From assembly GCA_019648995.1 (NCBI GenBank), contig BLXT01005922.1:1129571-1160305 (forward strand): a stretch of DNA of 30,735 nt, written 5' to 3'. This DNA comes from Plakobranchus ocellatus. Lineage: Eukaryota > Mollusca > Gastropoda > Plakobranchidae. Positions 24,201-30,188 of this stretch are shown in pieces. Every line of letters starts with the position of its first letter. Position 1 is the first letter of the stretch. The notes below the pieces were generated by a model. It searched no databases, was not told the origin of the DNA, and saw only the letters and a list, made by a program, of their open reading frames with translations. The translations under genes were made by a program, and so were the position numbers.

Positions 24201-27200
24201 AATTGTGAAAAAAAAAATGACCTTCCCTATCAGAATGTGCCTCTGAATATGGGTCCAGACCCAACTCTAGATCTAGATCTAGATATAGAGTGCCATTGTT
24301 CCAATCTTCATTGTCTACCCCTCTATATCATTACTCCTATTACTTTCATTGTCTATATCTCCTTCTTCCTCATCAACAGTATTATCTACTTCTTCATTTT
24401 TGGTTATGGACGGACAAGCTGGCTTAAGAAATTGAAAGCCATTTTATAAAAAATAGCTGTATCACTTCTATTGAACCGATTCTCATGCAGTAAAGAACAA
24501 ACGAAAGTAGAACTATCAAACTGTCGATAGAGCTCTCTTGCGTTAGAAACTATAAAAATAAATAGGCTTTATTCCGTTCAGAAAAAGTGGATGCTAAACG
24601 CAAATATTAGCGGGCGATTTGGAAAAAGATAGTATAGGTGATACTGAGTGATATGGTAATTTAAGAGTTAAAAAAGCTCTGCAAATAGAGAGGTGAGTAG
24701 TTTTCATATCTCTACTTAATGGTTTTCATTTAAAGTCAATCTTACAAAACTGCAACTAGACTCATTTTGTGGGCCGCTACACATATCATAAAAATTAAAA
24801 AAAAAAAACATGTTTTTCTCCTCTAAAAAATATTAACATAAAATCTTTGCAGAATTTTGTTTGATAAAAAAACTAAGATTACTCACAAAAGAATCATCAT
24901 GGTCCAAAAGAGTTGAAAGTGATTCAATACAAGACTCCAAAGAAGCATCCTGAGGCTCTATCTTGCCACAAAGCCTTGATACAACAGTCATTATGGACCT
25001 AGAAGGAAAAAAAATGAATATCAGATTTATGAGTAAAGAATATGTTATCTGCATGACGGAATTCTGGCAAAGACTTACGTGACAGTTTATGAATACTTTT
25101 TATTGCTTACACCTGAGTTTTTATGACCAATATTATGATATAATGATTTTGAAATTTTGGTTGATTCCACTTTTTCAAACAGAGATCCTAATTTCCTTAC
25201 CATGCACATCAAATGCAGTTTAAAAAAAAAGAAATGGAAAAGAGATACTGTCATTTTTTTTCATCAAGTTTACAGTGGATAAAACACAATGCGATAAAAA
25301 GAGGAGAAAGATGAAAATCATGTTTCTTTTAATAAGACAGCAAAAGAACCATGCGCATATATTGAGCAAAATCATTTACTGCTTGAAGTAATGAAGGAGT
25401 AAGCTTCTACAGTTGTTACTCTCGAAACACAAAAACTGTTGACTTAAATTTAAAAATAATTTTACACCAATTTTTTTTTTATTTCAAATTCTAACCATAA
25501 GTTTCTGAAGTTTTCTTCAGAATGATGAAAGTGGGCCAACAAAACCTTCAACTTGTAAGTGCTGGTATCAAGATATCTAAAAGCAAAGATCAAATAAAAA
25601 AAAACCTTGTACAATTGGCCATTCTGTTCACCCTTACATTTCATAAAATGATGCACAATGTTTATTTGCTCTGTGTCATGAAAAAAAAAAGGGGACAAAG
25701 TCTGAAATAAGCCATTTCATGTTTTAATGTTTATTTGCTCTGTGTCATGAAAAAAAAAAGGGGACAAAGTCTGCAATAAGCCATTTCAGGTAACTACTTG
25801 AAAGTACCTGTGATCCATGTTCCCTGATAAAAGTTAAAACACAGTTCAGACCCCCTGCTTCAAATACTGCTCCAGATTCTCGAGTGCAGATGAGCTCCAA
25901 CACCTAGAATGGAATAAAAATGCAAATGAAGAGAAAGTAAGAACTTTTCATAACTCAGGTAACAGCACTCGTGATTTAAAATTCTTTATACACCAAGAAA
26001 TTAAGATTTGTACCAATGATTTTTTTTTTTTTGCTATATAATAAAATGAAAGAACACATCATCACTCACAGCTTGTTAATCCATATAAAAAAAAAAAAAA
26101 AAATTTATTCATGTTTGATAGGCCATGCTTGGAAAAATTCTTACATTTAATAGATGCTGCTCAAATATTTAAGGCACAAGCTACTATAAATTGGCTCATT
26201 AAAGAAGCCTACTTTGTGCATGACATTGACAATTTTAGGATTTAATATTATCATAATACTTGAAGTACAGAATAGTTCTTCATGAAGAATATGAAGCTAA
26301 AAGAGTACAAAAAAACCAAAAAAAAAACAACAAACAAAAAAAAAAACCACTGGAAAGCCAACATTTTGACCCTCACAATACTCTCAGCAACAAATAAAGT
26401 TATGAAAATTCCTTATGAAATGACCATTGCAAACACAATGGCCAAATATCAACCCATTTTGTACAGGATAACCAGTAGTGGATGTGGCCAATTTAATCAG
26501 TGCTCTAAATGATATTTATTTTTATGTTCACATGAAAACTTGAAAAAGATATTTAAAAAAAAAAAAAGAGGAATCTCTATTGTGGCCTTAATATGCTCAA
26601 AAATACTCAGATTTTTTATGGATTTTTACTTTAGTTTTAATTTGCTTAGGCAACTGATAATAGCCTGTGAGAGAAAATGAATGAACAGAAACCGTGAGAT
26701 CTTCGATAAATGGTGGATTGGGTATACAAATAATCCATCAATTAGCCTCAAGAAGTCTTCCCCTTTGTCGTGACACAACAAAAAGTAACAATGAGATGAA
26801 GTGAGTGTTAACTTAAAAAGATCTTACTTTGATGCATTGCTCTGCCAAATCTTTGCTTGTTCTAGATGACATTTCTGCAACTACAAGACGGTTACAAAGT
26901 GCTTTGATAGCACCTTCCACTGCGACAATTCTGCGGGTGCACTCAGCAGAAACATCAAGGTAGTATGTAATAGCCCGTGCTGTAACTTCAAGAACATTAT
27001 CTGGAGCACATTCATCCAGAAACACACGACAAAGGGCTGGCAAAAATGTTCTTGGTGGGCAACTGAAAAATAAAAAAATATCAAAACCAACATTATCTGG
27101 AGCACATTCATCCAGAAGCACATGACAAAGGACTTGCAAAAATGTTCTTGATGGGCAACTAAAAAGTAAAAAAATATCAAAACCAACATTATTTGGAGCA

Positions 27201-28662
27201 CATTCATTCAGACACCCATGACAAAAGGCTGGCAAAAGCGTTCTTCGTGGGCAACTGGAAAAAAAAAAAAGACTTAAGAACAGTCCATGCGAGTTTATAC
27301 AGTCAGATGCATATATGCTGTAAATAAATCTTATCAAAATTCACCATGGCTCCAAGTTGATTACAGGGAGGTTGTTATGGATCTCTCTGAGATAAAAGAG
27401 CAAAATACTTTTAAAATATGTTTACAAAGCCGTTGTTCATTACATGACAATGACCTGTACATGTTACAAATGATAATTGCAAAAGGTGCATATTTTACAA
27501 TTAGTCAAGGACATATAAGAAACACATATGTGGCATTATTAAGTCTTCTAAGACTTCAATTAGTAAGGGGTCCTGCACTTATTAAGATTTTGAAAAGGTG
27601 ATTTGTTTAAATAACACACATTTTTAAAAAATTCGACTTGAATTCTTTGGACAAAACAGCAAAAAAATTTCATCGGTATTGCTTTTTCAAGAGGTCTTGA
27701 TTTTCAAGCAACAAGGAATTTGCTCTCAGAGGGCATTTTAGTTTTTACTCTTAGAGTGACCCACCCCCACAGAGGGGGTTCAAATTGACTAAGCCAATTC
27801 GATGCTGCATCATGAAAGATAAGAAAAGTTTATAGTCTTGTATTTTTTTCTCAAAACTGTTATTACAAATACAAAAGCCAACTATGAGAAATTAGGCAAA
27901 GAATGTTCCTATGATACTTAAAATTTACTGTTGTTTAGCCTGAGTAAAATCTGTCTTTGAATGAAAGCAAAACAAAAACTGGAGTTTATGGCCCAGATGC
28001 ATTACAGTTTAAAAGAAATAAAAAAAATAATGAAGATTTAACATAAACAAAAATCAATATAGCCTATGCCATGCTTACAGTACCGAGTAAAAATATTCAT
28101 CAAAATGTTTCAATTAAAAAAAAAGGTTTGAAACATTTGTCTTTTTTTGACTTACACATATTACAAAATTTAATGAAAAGCACAACAAAATTAACTCCAT
28201 TTAAAAACAAAAAAACAGAACAAGAAGTTTATTATAGAATTGTAATTATTTTCCCATTCATAGTTCCTACAATTAAATGATTTTTATCTGCAGTAATTGA
28301 CTATGAGGTGATGCACTTGTACCTGACTAACAATTTAAAATGGCAAATTCATTAAAAACCCTTATATTCTTAATTTGTTTCCATATCTTAATCTTCCATC
28401 ACTCTAGGCAATGTTAAATCCCCATATGCATGAAAAACTGAAAGAAATTGATGGTTCTGTTAAAAAATAGGCTCAACATTCTTTGTGTCTTTACCATTCA
28501 AAACATCTGTCTACATTATCTGACATCAGCAACAGCATACAAAGTTGTTCCAAGGCAATAAGCTGCATATCCCTCTCATCTCCTTGGCCCATTTGGAGCC
28601 ACTCCAAAAGAGTCTCTGGATCAACATCAGCCATTTTCTTTGTTGTCTGCTAATCACCTACA
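121..28662 (-). CDS. HECTD1: HECTD1 E3 ubiquitin ligase, 5' half (15 coding exons; continues past left edge)
   Basis: The gene encodes a HECT-type E3 ubiquitin ligase; in vertebrates HECTD1 ubiquitinates cytosolic and adhesion/Wnt-related targets. Identification rests on continuous similarity to animal HECTD1 from the initiator Met ([20 protein letters not shown]) through an armadillo-like region, ankyrin repeats ([38 protein letters not shown]), an acidic linker, and the PYHWRDW / [16 protein letters not shown] segment. Exons were placed by hand from conserved protein plus GT-AG sites. Every junction is in phase except exon 3 to exon 4, where about 20 nt are missing. The window encodes roughly the first 860 residues; the SUN-like, MIB and catalytic HECT regions lie beyond position 1. 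Introns vary from about 0.3 to 9 kb and hold two antisense transposons and several repeats. No stop or frameshift is seen in any placed exon, so the gene looks functional. Confidence 0.96.
768..868 (+). repeat. Left inner inverted-repeat block of the N-RAG-TP-like element
   Basis: Matches the reverse complement of about 4141-4237 with scattered mismatches and small gaps. The best cores are TTTCAATA, TGCCCCCT, AAATTT and CTTGAGACC. It lies just upstream of the transposase reading frame, as expected for the inner part of a long terminal inverted repeat. Confidence 0.5.
1007..3818 (+). pseudogene. RAG1-N-like plus RAG-like RNase-H transposase, broken (N-RAG-TP type)
   Basis: The likely start is ATG 1007. 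Residues 18-116 resemble the zinc region before the RAG1 core: CRLCG (18-22), ICYSC (67-71) and CLIC (113-116), in the same order as RAG1 CRLCG, FCHNC and CDIC. A low-complexity, basic, Ser/Thr/Gln-rich linker follows (about 1364-2100). The catalytic half begins at [10 protein letters not shown] (first Asp at 2448), then [13 protein letters not shown] (second Asp at 2658) followed by the CLWC zinc motif at 2715, and HGEQGGE (Glu at 3648 or 3660). This D, D, CxxC, H, E order fits RAG1/Transib/CACTA-type transposases. Defects: TAG at 1361, a frameshift between 2061 and 2105, TGA at 2184 and TGA at 2397. All catalytic residues remain. It is antisense to HECTD1. It cannot make a full-length protein as read; introns are an unlikely explanation because the frame is otherwise continuous. 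Confidence 0.8.
4726..4916 (-). CDS. HECTD1: HECTD1 coding exon 14
   Basis: Encodes (E)[57 protein letters not shown] and QQ, ending in phase 0 before GTAAGG. It matches HECTD1 EFLEKLQRAR and GPTKLTVGNW. The QNTEG unit is present twice in a row from a perfect-length 15-bp duplication; the family has a single unit before QQ. Confidence 0.96.
4917..6211 (-). other. HECTD1 intron 13
   Basis: AT-rich intron, no gene seen. The stretch from about 5440 to 5850 is unusually dense in TCTAGA/AGATCT words, many of them palindromic, without a fixed period. Poly(A)-rich patches occur at about 5980 and 6055-6071. Confidence 0.75.
6212..6440 (-). CDS. HECTD1: HECTD1 coding exon 13
   Basis: Starts [20 protein letters not shown], then [39 protein letters not shown] and [15 protein letters not shown]. 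It is one of the most conserved blocks of HECTD1. Acceptor TTTTCAG, donor GTATGA, one base of the next codon left over. Confidence 0.97.
7240..7610 (+). promoter_or_regulatory. CpG-rich patch with two CCAAT boxes inside HECTD1 intron 12
   Basis: Against a very AT-rich background this stretch is rich in CpG (GATCGACG, GGCCGGCGC, CGACGCGCACTCAGCGCGCC). It has an inverted CCAAT box (ATTGG, 7489-7493) and a direct one (CCAAT, 7534-7538). It lies about 1.2 kb upstream of the first spliced exon of the plus-strand transposase pseudogene and could be its old promoter or an alternative HECTD1 start. The 82-codon frame at 7222 has no recognisable protein and is not called. Function is inferred. Confidence 0.3.
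8221..8238. repeat. AGATCT-type hexamer run
   Basis: Three overlapping AGATCT/CTAGAT units in perfect tandem. Equivalent runs occur at about 22974-22989 and 24266-24284, each time ending a copy of the MAFN repeat, and many single hexamers are scattered through the introns. Confidence 0.75.
8836..8984 (+). pseudogene. Probable 5' exon of the second transposase pseudogene
   Basis: Open reading frame with balanced coding composition between an acceptor (GATCGCAG, ending 8835) and a donor (GAG before GTATTT, 8985). It reads [20 protein letters not shown] from ATG 8847, then [20 protein letters not shown] and KKTMKE. Joined in phase 0 to the acceptor at 9499 (CATATCTAG) it continues [20 protein letters not shown], leading towards the main frame after one frameshift. 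I do not recognise a domain in it. The splice link is inference. Confidence 0.4.
9500..12897 (+). pseudogene. hAT-like RNase-H transposase of a poorly named metazoan repeat family, broken
   Basis: Order: N-terminal helical region ([20 protein letters not shown]), Ser/Pro-rich spacer (about 9960-10090), long coiled coil (about 10110-10560, heptad-rich in Leu/Glu/Lys), and RNase-H-like core. Candidate catalytic residues are Asp in LHLDGTS (10852), Asp in VTDRAS (11074) and Glu in [13 protein letters not shown] (11992), with a CNAH zinc-like motif at 11167 and a long helical insert. A basic coiled segment and a C-terminal SH3/Tudor-like tail follow ([18 protein letters not shown]-type strand, RWP, VFAWDF; about 12605-12790). 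Defects: a frameshift at about 9550-9577, compensating frameshifts at about 10640-10680 and 10790-10830, and TGA at 11254. The same protein pattern occurs widely in fish, coral and mollusc genomes, from memory. It is antisense to HECTD1. The exact superfamily is unsure. Confidence 0.65.
12985..13195 (+). repeat. Four copies of a ~62-bp tandem repeat
   Basis: CATAATAATCCC starts at 12989, 13053, 13114 and 13177 (spacing 64, 61 and 63). It is followed in copies 2 and 3 by a GTGTG(T/C)AATTTGTGA block and a CTGAAAT/CTGGAAT block. The repeat begins about 90 bp after the transposase stop codon, so it may be a subterminal repeat of that element or a minisatellite that arose in its 3' end. Confidence 0.85.
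13212..13511 (+). other. Open frame of unknown nature downstream of the transposase
   Basis: Ninety-nine codons from ATG, with a possible acceptor inside at about 13326 (TAAATGCAG). The second half ([21 protein letters not shown], then [20 protein letters not shown]) has protein-like composition, unlike most chance frames here. No family recognised. It could be a further part of the transposon. Confidence 0.2.
13512..15495 (-). other. HECTD1 intron 12, proximal part
   Basis: Very AT-rich, many T runs, no convincing coding sequence, RNA gene or transposon end. The right boundary of the second transposon is probably within or just before this stretch, but I could not locate it. Confidence 0.6.
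15496..15672 (-). CDS. HECTD1: HECTD1 coding exon 12
   Basis: A 177-nt, phase 0-0 exon: [20 protein letters not shown], then [22 protein letters not shown] followed by a charged tail ([13 protein letters not shown]). It matches the HECTD1 segment EDDDGHLLALQIIRDL. Acceptor TTGAAG, donor GTGATT. The 9-kb intron after it holds a transposase pseudogene. Confidence 0.94.
15673..17447 (-). other. HECTD1 intron 11
   Basis: AT-rich intron with no gene seen. Contains a short (AC)n microsatellite at about 16131-16145 and several poly(T)/poly(A) tracts. The open frames here are short and lack family signatures. Confidence 0.7.
17448..17589 (-). CDS. HECTD1: HECTD1 coding exon 11
   Basis: Encodes [20 protein letters not shown], then a variable stretch and [12 protein letters not shown], ending in phase 0 before GTATAA. 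KASLxxIRKMIHY is strongly conserved in HECTD1. It is helical and solenoid-like. Confidence 0.94.
17636..18011. repeat. Diverged ~210-bp tandem duplication in HECTD1 intron 10
   Basis: Unit 1 (about 17636-17835) and unit 2 (about 17846-18009) share TCAAAATAGTTT, TTATCAGACCCC, a run of A, AACACTTG.T.TAAAACCTA, TTTGCCAAAATGAA and AATAATGGTGAC in the same order. Unit 2 is shorter. The duplication lies immediately upstream of exon 10's donor side. Confidence 0.85.
18070..18328 (-). CDS. HECTD1: HECTD1 coding exon 10 (variable linker)
   Basis: Starts (G)[16 protein letters not shown], passes through a Ser/Ala/Glu-rich stretch likely to be disordered, then [20 protein letters not shown] and TMLSSVR. 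The conserved anchor is KGDPE followed by the LLPVF motif. The linker differs from the lysine/acid-rich linker of vertebrates. Acceptor TATTTAG, donor GTGAGA, Arg codon split. Confidence 0.93.
18329..19906 (-). other. HECTD1 intron 9
   Basis: AT-rich, no gene or recognisable mobile element. A slightly more CpG-rich patch at about 18860-18930 is too short to call. Confidence 0.65.
19907..20030 (-). CDS. HECTD1: HECTD1 coding exon 9 (ankyrin)
   Basis: Encodes [20 protein letters not shown], then [21 protein letters not shown], ending with one base before GTAAGA. It is the last ankyrin repeat. Relative to the human sequence (ARERGHSEV) there is a three-residue insertion (EEG) in the repeat loop. 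Acceptor ATCCAG. Confidence 0.95.
20031..20777 (-). other. HECTD1 intron 8
   Basis: AT-rich intron. A short direct repeat built on ATGNATG.CTT.ATAAAAATTAAAAGGAG occurs at about 20078-20110 and 20130-20161. A poly(A) run lies at about 20723-20740. No gene seen. Confidence 0.65.
20778..20876 (-). CDS. HECTD1: HECTD1 coding exon 8 (ankyrin)
   Basis: A 99-nt, phase 0-0 exon encoding [20 protein letters not shown], then [13 protein letters not shown]. Acceptor TAACAG, donor GTTTGT. It is a clear ankyrin repeat ([15 protein letters not shown]) nearly identical to vertebrate HECTD1. Confidence 0.96.
21071..21345 (+). mobile_element. tRNA-derived SINE, copy 1
   Basis: A tRNA-like head with a pol III box A (TGGCTCAACTGGTAG, 21084-21098) and box B (GGTTCTAATCC, 21127-21137). 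A body shared with copy 2 follows (CTCCTCTATGCCCA, CAATGGCAAAC.ACC, CCAAGA..AATCAGGA, TTCCCCGATG.TTGGAC, AAGCATGGGACT). It is non-autonomous and would need an unseen LINE partner. It sits in HECTD1 intron 7, antisense to the gene. Confidence 0.85.
21417..21493 (-). CDS. HECTD1: HECTD1 coding exon 7 (ankyrin)
   Basis: A 77-nt exon encoding (G)[19 protein letters not shown], then FGTQEM, after TTTCCAG and before GTATAG. The [20 protein letters not shown] pattern is the first recognisable ankyrin repeat of HECTD1. Confidence 0.95.
21844..22055 (-). CDS. HECTD1: HECTD1 coding exon 6
   Basis: Completes Arg and reads [20 protein letters not shown], then [24 protein letters not shown], ending with one base of a Gly codon before [17 protein letters not shown] opens the ankyrin repeat region of HECTD1. 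The donor GTGGGG is weaker than consensus but joins exon 7 in phase to give DNGFEVNF. Confidence 0.95.
22165..22435 (+). mobile_element. tRNA-derived SINE, copy 2
   Basis: Same family and orientation as the copy at 21071. Box A-like ATGGTGCCCATCTGGTAA at 22181, box B GGTTCAAATTCC at 22227, and the shared body through TTTGGACCAAGCATGGGACT. It differs from copy 1 at many positions, so the two are separate old insertions and not a recent duplication. Located in HECTD1 intron 5. Confidence 0.85.
22453..22500 (-). mobile_element. Inverted SINE 3'-end fragment
   Basis: The reverse complement reads GGATCCTTCCCC, then GTTTGGACCAAGCATGG, matching the 3' end of SINE copy 2 about 20 bp away in the opposite orientation. 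Together they can fold as a stem of about 40 bp. Confidence 0.8.
22577..23010 (+). mobile_element. MAFN repeat, left copy (5' fragment of an unidentified transposon)
   Basis: Homologous to the reverse complement of 24266-24644. Shared blocks include TATC.CC..CTATC, ATCGCCCGCT.ATA.TTG, GGAATAAGCCT and TTCTACTTTC.TTT, then an ATG (22798) starting [20 protein letters not shown], followed by an acidic coding-like stretch ([14 protein letters not shown] after one stop) and an AGATCT run. An acidic N terminus after a short leader recalls piggyBac-type transposases, but no catalytic domain is present, so the family is unassigned. Confidence 0.6.
23358..23683 (-). CDS. HECTD1: HECTD1 coding exon 5
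   Basis: A 326-nt exon starting [19 protein letters not shown], then [18 protein letters not shown], a low-complexity Ser/Thr/Ala linker, [22 protein letters not shown] and GLRGDER (Arg codon split, AG before GTAAAA). It closes the armadillo-like region. It is bracketed in the flanking introns by two inverted copies of an unidentified repeat (22577-23010 and 24266-24644). Confidence 0.95.
24266..24644 (-). mobile_element. MAFN repeat, right copy (inverted relative to the left copy)
   Basis: On the minus strand, ATCGCCCGCTAATATTTG leads to GGAATAAAGCCT, TTCTACTTTCGTTT and ATG (24442) starting [12 protein letters not shown] and a stop, then an acidic stretch (in another frame [12 protein letters not shown]) and AGATCTAGATCT. 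Spacing of all blocks matches the left copy within about 20 bp. The plus-strand frame at 24174-24449 is only the antisense of this repeat. Confidence 0.6.
24887..24998 (-). CDS. HECTD1: HECTD1 coding exon 4
   Basis: Starts after TTCTAG with one base that completes a split codon, then [21 protein letters not shown] and [16 protein letters not shown], ending in phase 0 before GTGAGT. The VVSRLCGK core is conserved in HECTD1. The leading single base shows that the preceding exon must end with two bases of a codon. Exon 3 ends in phase 0, so the two cannot be directly joined. Confidence 0.93.
25657..25795. repeat. 69-bp tandem duplication in HECTD1 intron 3
   Basis: Two nearly identical units, from about 25657 and 25726, sharing TTTATTTGCTCTGTGTCATG, an A run, GGGGACAAAGTCTG and AATAAGCCATTTCA. 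One base difference was noticed (GAAATAA against GCAATAA). It lies just downstream of exon 3's donor. Confidence 0.92.
25808..25903 (-). CDS. HECTD1: HECTD1 coding exon 3
   Basis: A 96-nt, phase 0-0 exon encoding [18 protein letters not shown], then [14 protein letters not shown]. Acceptor ATTCTAG, donor GTACTT. It matches the armadillo-like region of HECTD1. In other animals the next residues are VHKDTLHSAM. Here exon 3 stops just before them and exon 4 starts at the Ser-Ile-Met equivalent, which leaves a short gap. Confidence 0.92.
25904..26827 (-). other. HECTD1 intron 2
   Basis: AT-rich, no gene seen. Poly(A) tracts at about 26087-26102 and 26310-26346. The small plus-strand frame at 26282 is low complexity. 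Confidence 0.7.
26828..27062 (-). CDS. HECTD1: HECTD1 coding exon 2 (proximal acceptor)
   Basis: Completes the split codon from exon 1 and reads [24 protein letters not shown], then the conserved [21 protein letters not shown] and [11 protein letters not shown], ending EQCIK before GTAAGA. This is part of the armadillo-like solenoid. The first 69 nt and the acceptor are the innermost of three 96-bp tandem copies (see the repeat at 26994-27260). This copy is the one whose protein matches other HECTD1s best and needs no inserted residues, so it is taken as the normal 5' edge. Confidence 0.92.
26994..27260 (-). repeat. Three 96-bp tandem copies of the exon 2 acceptor and 5' coding edge
   Basis: The same motif recurs at about 27001, 27097 and 27193, a spacing of 96 bp. 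Copies 1 and 2 differ at about 7 of 96 positions; copy 3 (distal) is more diverged. On the minus strand each unit holds a T-rich tract, an AG acceptor and about 69 nt of exon 2 coding sequence ([22 protein letters not shown] and [11 protein letters not shown]). Because 96 is a multiple of three and no stop occurs, the reading frame is open through all three. Use of a distal acceptor would add 32 or 64 residues. The distal copy has the longest pyrimidine tract. Confidence 0.93.
27261..28494 (-). other. HECTD1 intron 1 beyond the triplicated acceptor
   Basis: AT-rich intron. The plus-strand 104-codon frame at 27287-27601 shows no family signature and has AT-driven composition, so it is not called. 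Nothing else recognised. Confidence 0.65.
28495..28662 (-). CDS. HECTD1: HECTD1 coding exon 1 (start codon at 28634)
   Basis: Starts after an acceptor (TTTGTTTCTAG) at about 28663 with a 28-nt untranslated leader, then ATG at 28634-28632. It encodes 46 residues from [12 protein letters not shown] to SDNVDRCFE, almost identical to vertebrate HECTD1. It ends with two bases (TG) of a split codon before GTAAAG. The start is fixed by family conservation. An in-frame Met further along (the ORF has several) would remove conserved residues. Confidence 0.95.
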
Positions 28663-29765
28663 CTAGAAACAAAAGAAAAAAGAGAACAGAGATTAGATTT
28701 AACTTCTTTACTAGATCTAAATGTCTTTGAAAAATCTGAGCAATCAACACTTTCTTTCATTGATTTTTGTAACATATACAACTGAAACGTATATATGTGG
28801 AATTAGTCTCGATTTTCAATGATCTATAAATAGAATCTAGTCCAGATCGAATTTCTATTGTCTATTCATCATAGCTAAGTCAATAGAGCTTCCTGCTCAG
28901 GCTGTCAATTTAACTCTCAAGTTGTGATGAAATTTTTTTGGCCTAGAGGGTTATTCATTTATTTGTTACCCACTGAACAGCAATCACTTGTTCTAAACTC
29001 TTATATAACTAGATCTAGTTTAGAAATAATCCTTTTTTTTTTGTCCTTACATGCAATGTTTATACGAGTTGCTGAAACGACTCGAGGAGCTATCGTACGC
29101 GATGAACGAACTAAATTCAAGGCATATTCGAACAGCTTTTGCTAGAAACACTCCTAAAATTAAAAAATTTAATTCGATTGTTTAAAAGTTATATATCTAC
29201 TCGAAAATCAAATCTAGGTAAATGAATCCATGTATAGATTCTGAGAAGTAACACACTTGACTGCTCGGTCGAGCTCACTACGCCAAGCTTAGATCACAGC
29301 TGATGATGATTGTGTTGTTGAGTCCGTCTGAGGCCTCGTTTTCGCAGAGAATCAATTTTCTTCCGGGTCAAAAGTGAAAGGACATTATTATTTTTTCGTA
29401 CTGAATATTTCTCCACCCGGTAGATTAATTGCCTTGTTGCACAATACTATTTTTAAGTTTTTTTCCGGACTTGAATAGTGACGCTAGCCACTACTAACTG
29501 TTGCCCGATCAAGGCTACTAAGGGGTTTCTATTAGATCTACGTAAAAAAATTCAGACTAAATAGAAAATTAACAACTATACAAATTAGATTTATTATTGC
29601 ACAGATTGATTCGTCCTTTATGATTGCTTATTGACTCTAAATTTTTTCCATAATGTATGATCAGATTTTAAAGTTTTGAGGTTAAATCTACCGTTGTTTT
29701 CTCGGCCGACTAGTTCCATTTTTGATACAGTTCAAACGGATCAAATTAAACAAGAAAAAACTTAC

Positions 29766-29990
29766 CCTACGCTCTACTTCATGTTTCTAAATCTACCCAA
29801 GGATATCTCAGGTTGAAATGCAATAGACTCCGATTTTTTTTACAAAGCTGTTTTCGAAAAGATGAGCTAAATCGTTGACACACCGGTCCAGTATTTAGAC
29901 AGAAAAATACAGTAACGTCTTAGTGGTTCAGAGCTCGGAAACCATATGATGGCCGGTAGTGACGTTTCGCGGCAACAAGGCAATATGACG
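29766..29990 (-). promoter_or_regulatory. Probable HECTD1 promoter and non-coding first exon
   Basis: The first coding exon is preceded by a splice acceptor, so an upstream untranslated exon is needed. The best donor upstream on the minus strand is at 29760-29765 (AGG before GTAAGT, a near-perfect consensus). The DNA just upstream is richer in CpG than the surroundings and holds two CRE-like half sites (TGACG at 29960 and 29986 on the plus strand) next to TTTCGCGG. No clear TATA box is visible. The transcription start is inferred, not seen. ETS-like CCGGAA sites at about 29360 and 29464 are an alternative promoter position. Confidence 0.4.
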
Positions 29991-30109
29991 CAGAGTTTAT
30001 TTCTGTGTCAGGCTCTTTGCGCATGAGAGAGAAAACACGTCTTCTTATCGCATTGCCACTCATCATGATCAGAGACTTAACATTGTGGGCTCAAACATTA
30101 GGGTTCTAC

Positions 30110-30132
30110 AAAAAAAAAAAAAAAAAAAAAAA
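30110..30132. repeat. Poly(A) tract
   Basis: About 22 consecutive A upstream of the HECTD1 promoter. It may be a retroposon tail, but no retroposon body was recognised beside it. Confidence 0.8.
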
Positions 30133-30188
30133 CCCTATGCACATTCACGAGGATACTTTGAGAAAGTCTTCTAAAAAGTTTCAAGAGT

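Noticed and set aside
24174-24449. 91-codon plus-strand frame with a hydrophobic C-terminal half that looks like a membrane protein
   Set aside because: It is the antisense of the right MAFN repeat copy; the hydrophobic residues come from reading the complement of acidic codons.
27287-27601. 104-codon plus-strand frame in intron 1
   Set aside because: No family signature, AT-driven composition, no splice or promoter context, and it overlaps the distal edge of the triplicated exon region only by chance.
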